From contig PERO01000006.1 of the NCBI GenBank assembly GCA_002928875.1, positions 1 through 64,000 on the forward strand: a stretch of DNA of 64,000 nucleotides. Direction: 5' to 3'. The notes under the pieces are model-generated. The model was not told the DNA's origin. It saw only the letters and a list, made by a program, of their open reading frames with translations, and did not search any database. Shown one piece after another: positions 62,603 through 64,000 of this stretch (positions are counted from its first letter, which is position 1; the number at the start of each line of letters is the position of its first letter). Origin of the DNA: Methylobacterium sp. Its GTDB lineage: Bacteria > Pseudomonadota > Alphaproteobacteria > Rhizobiales > Beijerinckiaceae. A program made the translations under genes and the position numbers.

Positions 62603-63691
62603 TTAACGCCGGCCCGCCGCCAGCAGGGCGCGACGCATCGCCGTTGCCAGCGGTTTCTCGCGCATCGCCTCGTCGAAGGGCAAGGGCCGCGCCGGAAAGT
62701 TCCGCACCCGCCGCGCCGCCACGCCCGGCTCGCGATACCAGGTGTAGCGATCCGACAGATGCCAGGTGATCAGCGCCTTGACGGCCTTGTTCTTCAGCAC
62801 GGGCGCGAGGAAAGCCTCGCCGAACCGCGCGACATCCGCGTCACGCACCGGAATTTCACGCGCGAAATGCTGGTCATCCACGTCGAATTCCGTGAGATAG
62901 ATCTCGAGCTTGCGCCTGCCGATCTCCTCGATGAAGCGCAGGAAGGCATCGATGTCGAAGGCGAGACCGGGCTTGAGATGCGCCTGCAGGCCGATCGCAT
63001 CGAGCTTCAGGCCCTTGTCGAGCATGCGATCGACCAAAGGCAGGAAATGCCGGCGCACGGAGCGGCCGAGATGGTCGTCCTGCTCGGTGAAGGCCTCGTT
63101 CAGCACGAGTTTGGCGGTGGTGTCGATCTTCGCGATGCGTTCGAAGGCGCGGAAGATGTAGTTCTCGCCCATCGCGTCGTACCAGGGCCCGCGACGGAAG
63201 CCGCCGGGCATGCCGGAATCGGGCCAGAGCGGCTCGTTCACGACGTCCCAGGATTGCATCGCGCCGGCATAGCGCGTGGCGACGACTTCCAGATGCGTGT
63301 CGAAGATGCGCTCGATCTCGCGCGCATTCTTGCCGAGCAGCCAGCGCGGCGGATAATCGTTCCAGAACAGCGTGTGGCCGCGAAACGGCATGCCGTTCTC
63401 GCGCGCGAAGGCCAGCAGCGCATCGGCCTGCTCGAAGGCAAAGACCTCCTCGCTTGGCCGAAGGTAGTCGAATTTCATAGCGAGATCGGTCACGAGCAGC
63501 CGTGAATGCCGGCGGTGAAGCTCAGCATAATCCGCATCGCGCAGGATTTCCCACGCGGCCGATGCCCCGAAGGCGATGCCGTTCTGCTGCGCGGCCGCCC
63601 AGAGCGGCAGATCCCCCGGTGCCTGCGCGCCGACCGGGCCGACAGCAAGGCCGGCGGCCATCGCCAGAACCGAGCGGCGGGAGTGAGGCAT
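62603..63691 (-). CDS. GH10 endo-beta-1,4-xylanase-like glycoside hydrolase
   Basis: 362 residues. A Tat-type signal (SRRSVLAMAAGLAVG at 4-18) precedes a TIM-barrel. The GH10 catalytic pair is Glu153 in WDVVNEPLW (acid/base) and Glu268 in IYLTEFDV (nucleophile); GHTLFW and GLQAHL are further GH10 marks. AAGGAAT precedes the ATG. In this locus it may edit or depolymerise the exopolysaccharide rather than digest plant xylan (inference). It diverges from the next rightward gene. Confidence 0.9.
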   Translation of the reverse strand: MPHSRRSVLAMAAGLAVGPVGAQAPGDLPLWAAAQQNGIAFGASAAWEILRDADYAELHRRHSRLLVTDLAMKFDYLRPSEEVFAFEQADALLAFARENGMPFRGHTLFWNDYPPRWLLGKNAREIERIFDTHLEVVATRYAGAMQSWDVVNEPLWPDSGMPGGFRRGPWYDAMGENYIFRAFERIAKIDTTAKLVLNEAFTEQDDHLGRSVRRHFLPLVDRMLDKGLKLDAIGLQAHLKPGLAFDIDAFLRFIEEIGRRKLEIYLTEFDVDDQHFAREIPVRDADVARFGEAFLAPVLKNKAVKALITWHLSDRYTWYREPGVAARRVRNFPARPLPFDEAMREKPLATAMRRALLAAGRR

Positions 63692-63798
63692 CGGGCATTC
63701 CTTCCGATGGTTGGGGTTCCGGCGCATCCTGCCGGCAATCCCCCACGAGGCGGTGATCCATCTCAGGAAGCTTTTACCAAAATTGTCTGCATTTCCTT

Positions 63799-63812
63799 GA
63801 AAACCGGTTTTC
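63799..63812. promoter_or_regulatory. Palindrome GAAAACCGGTTTTC upstream of GH10 and the last gene
   Basis: Perfect 14-bp palindrome in the 225-bp divergent promoter, followed at 63824-63835 by GAAAGCGCTTCG, another near-palindrome. Candidate operator or transcription-factor site; its regulator is not identified here. Confidence 0.5.
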
Positions 63813-63916
63813 TCCGCAATGTTAGAAAGCGCTTCGCAAGGATTGCACGCGCTGGATCGACGCAACCCGAGCTGGCGCCCCGATGTGTTGGCTCCGTTTC
63901 ATCCAGAGGTCATTCG

Positions 63917-64000
63917 ATGAATTGCATCACGCATCCGCCCCTCGCCTATGTCGACGGGCAGGCGATCAACCTGCCGACGCTTGCGGGCGCGGTGGATGCG
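63917..64000 (+). CDS. Start of an unidentified gene, cut by the window edge
   Basis: ATG at 63917 with an AGAGG-containing stretch about 10 bases upstream. Only 28 codons are visible: MNCITHPPLAYVDGQAINLP then TLAGAVDA. The YVDGQAINLP...AVDA pattern resembles the N-terminus of WecG/TagA/CpsF-type glycosyltransferases, which would fit the exopolysaccharide cluster, but the evidence is too short to name it. Confidence 0.45.
   Translation, partial: MNCITHPPLAYVDGQAINLPTLAGAVDA

Overview
The window looks like chromosome from a GC-rich alphaproteobacterium of the order Hyphomicrobiales (Rhizobiales). The grounds are high-GC codon use, DUF1127, DUF2924/DUF3489 and DUF5681 families, a short-loop cyanide-insensitive type bd oxidase, Entner-Doudoroff enzymes, and an intergenic palindromic repeat of rhizobial type at 53650-53755. 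No genus can be named from the sequence alone. I saw no rRNA, tRNA or CRISPR array.

Layout. 1-4.1 kb: an unrecognised coiled-coil protein, then a leftward DUF3489 - DUF2924 - large serine recombinase operon whose recombinase is frameshifted. 4.7-9.4 kb: a stress/detoxification block (glyoxalase I, tandem YdhR protein, TetR regulator, DMT exporter, DUF1127 protein, alpha/beta hydrolase). Its promoters all carry copies of the 14-bp palindrome ATAACGATCGTTAT, which suggests one local TetR regulon. 10-13.7 kb: beta-hydroxyacid dehydrogenase, tautomerase and beta-propeller protein, divergent from a LysR gene. 13.7-20.7 kb: peroxiredoxin-like protein, sulfite-oxidase-like protein, LysR, and a nitrilase followed by a complete Nrt/Tau-type ABC importer. 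20.7-24.7 kb: an island-like stretch with an integrase remnant, a DUF5681 protein, a ParB-methyltransferase fusion with an altered catalytic motif, and AT-rich repeat DNA. 24.7-31 kb: an ECF42-like sigma factor with its DGPF/YCII partner, and an RND efflux pump with adaptor. 31-38.5 kb: GAF-EAL protein, DMT exporter, an Ohr/NTF2/TetR stress group, and a secreted Cache protein next to a chemoreceptor. 38.5-47.9 kb: redoxin/enoyl-CoA hydratase/AhpD-like operon with LysR, GbsR-type regulator with cydAB, then small regulators and an SDR. 47.9-53.7 kb: edd, a VOC protein, kdgK and two leucine-catabolism genes. 53.8-64 kb: an exopolysaccharide locus (acetyltransferase, Wzz-like protein with a degenerate kinase domain, Wzy/VpsF-like polymerase, epimerase, GMC oxidoreductase, glycosyltransferase, GH10 enzyme, and the start of another gene).

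How the genes fit together. Much of the window consists of small regulator-plus-effector modules with the operator visible in the divergent promoter. The less ordinary parts are the repeated TetR operator set, the recombinase/DUF2924/DUF3489 operon, the ParB-methyltransferase with DPHY in place of DPPY, and the exopolysaccharide locus that mixes a dead-looking BY-kinase with a GMC oxidoreductase and a GH10 enzyme. All functions are inferred from sequence features recognised by eye; no database search was run.
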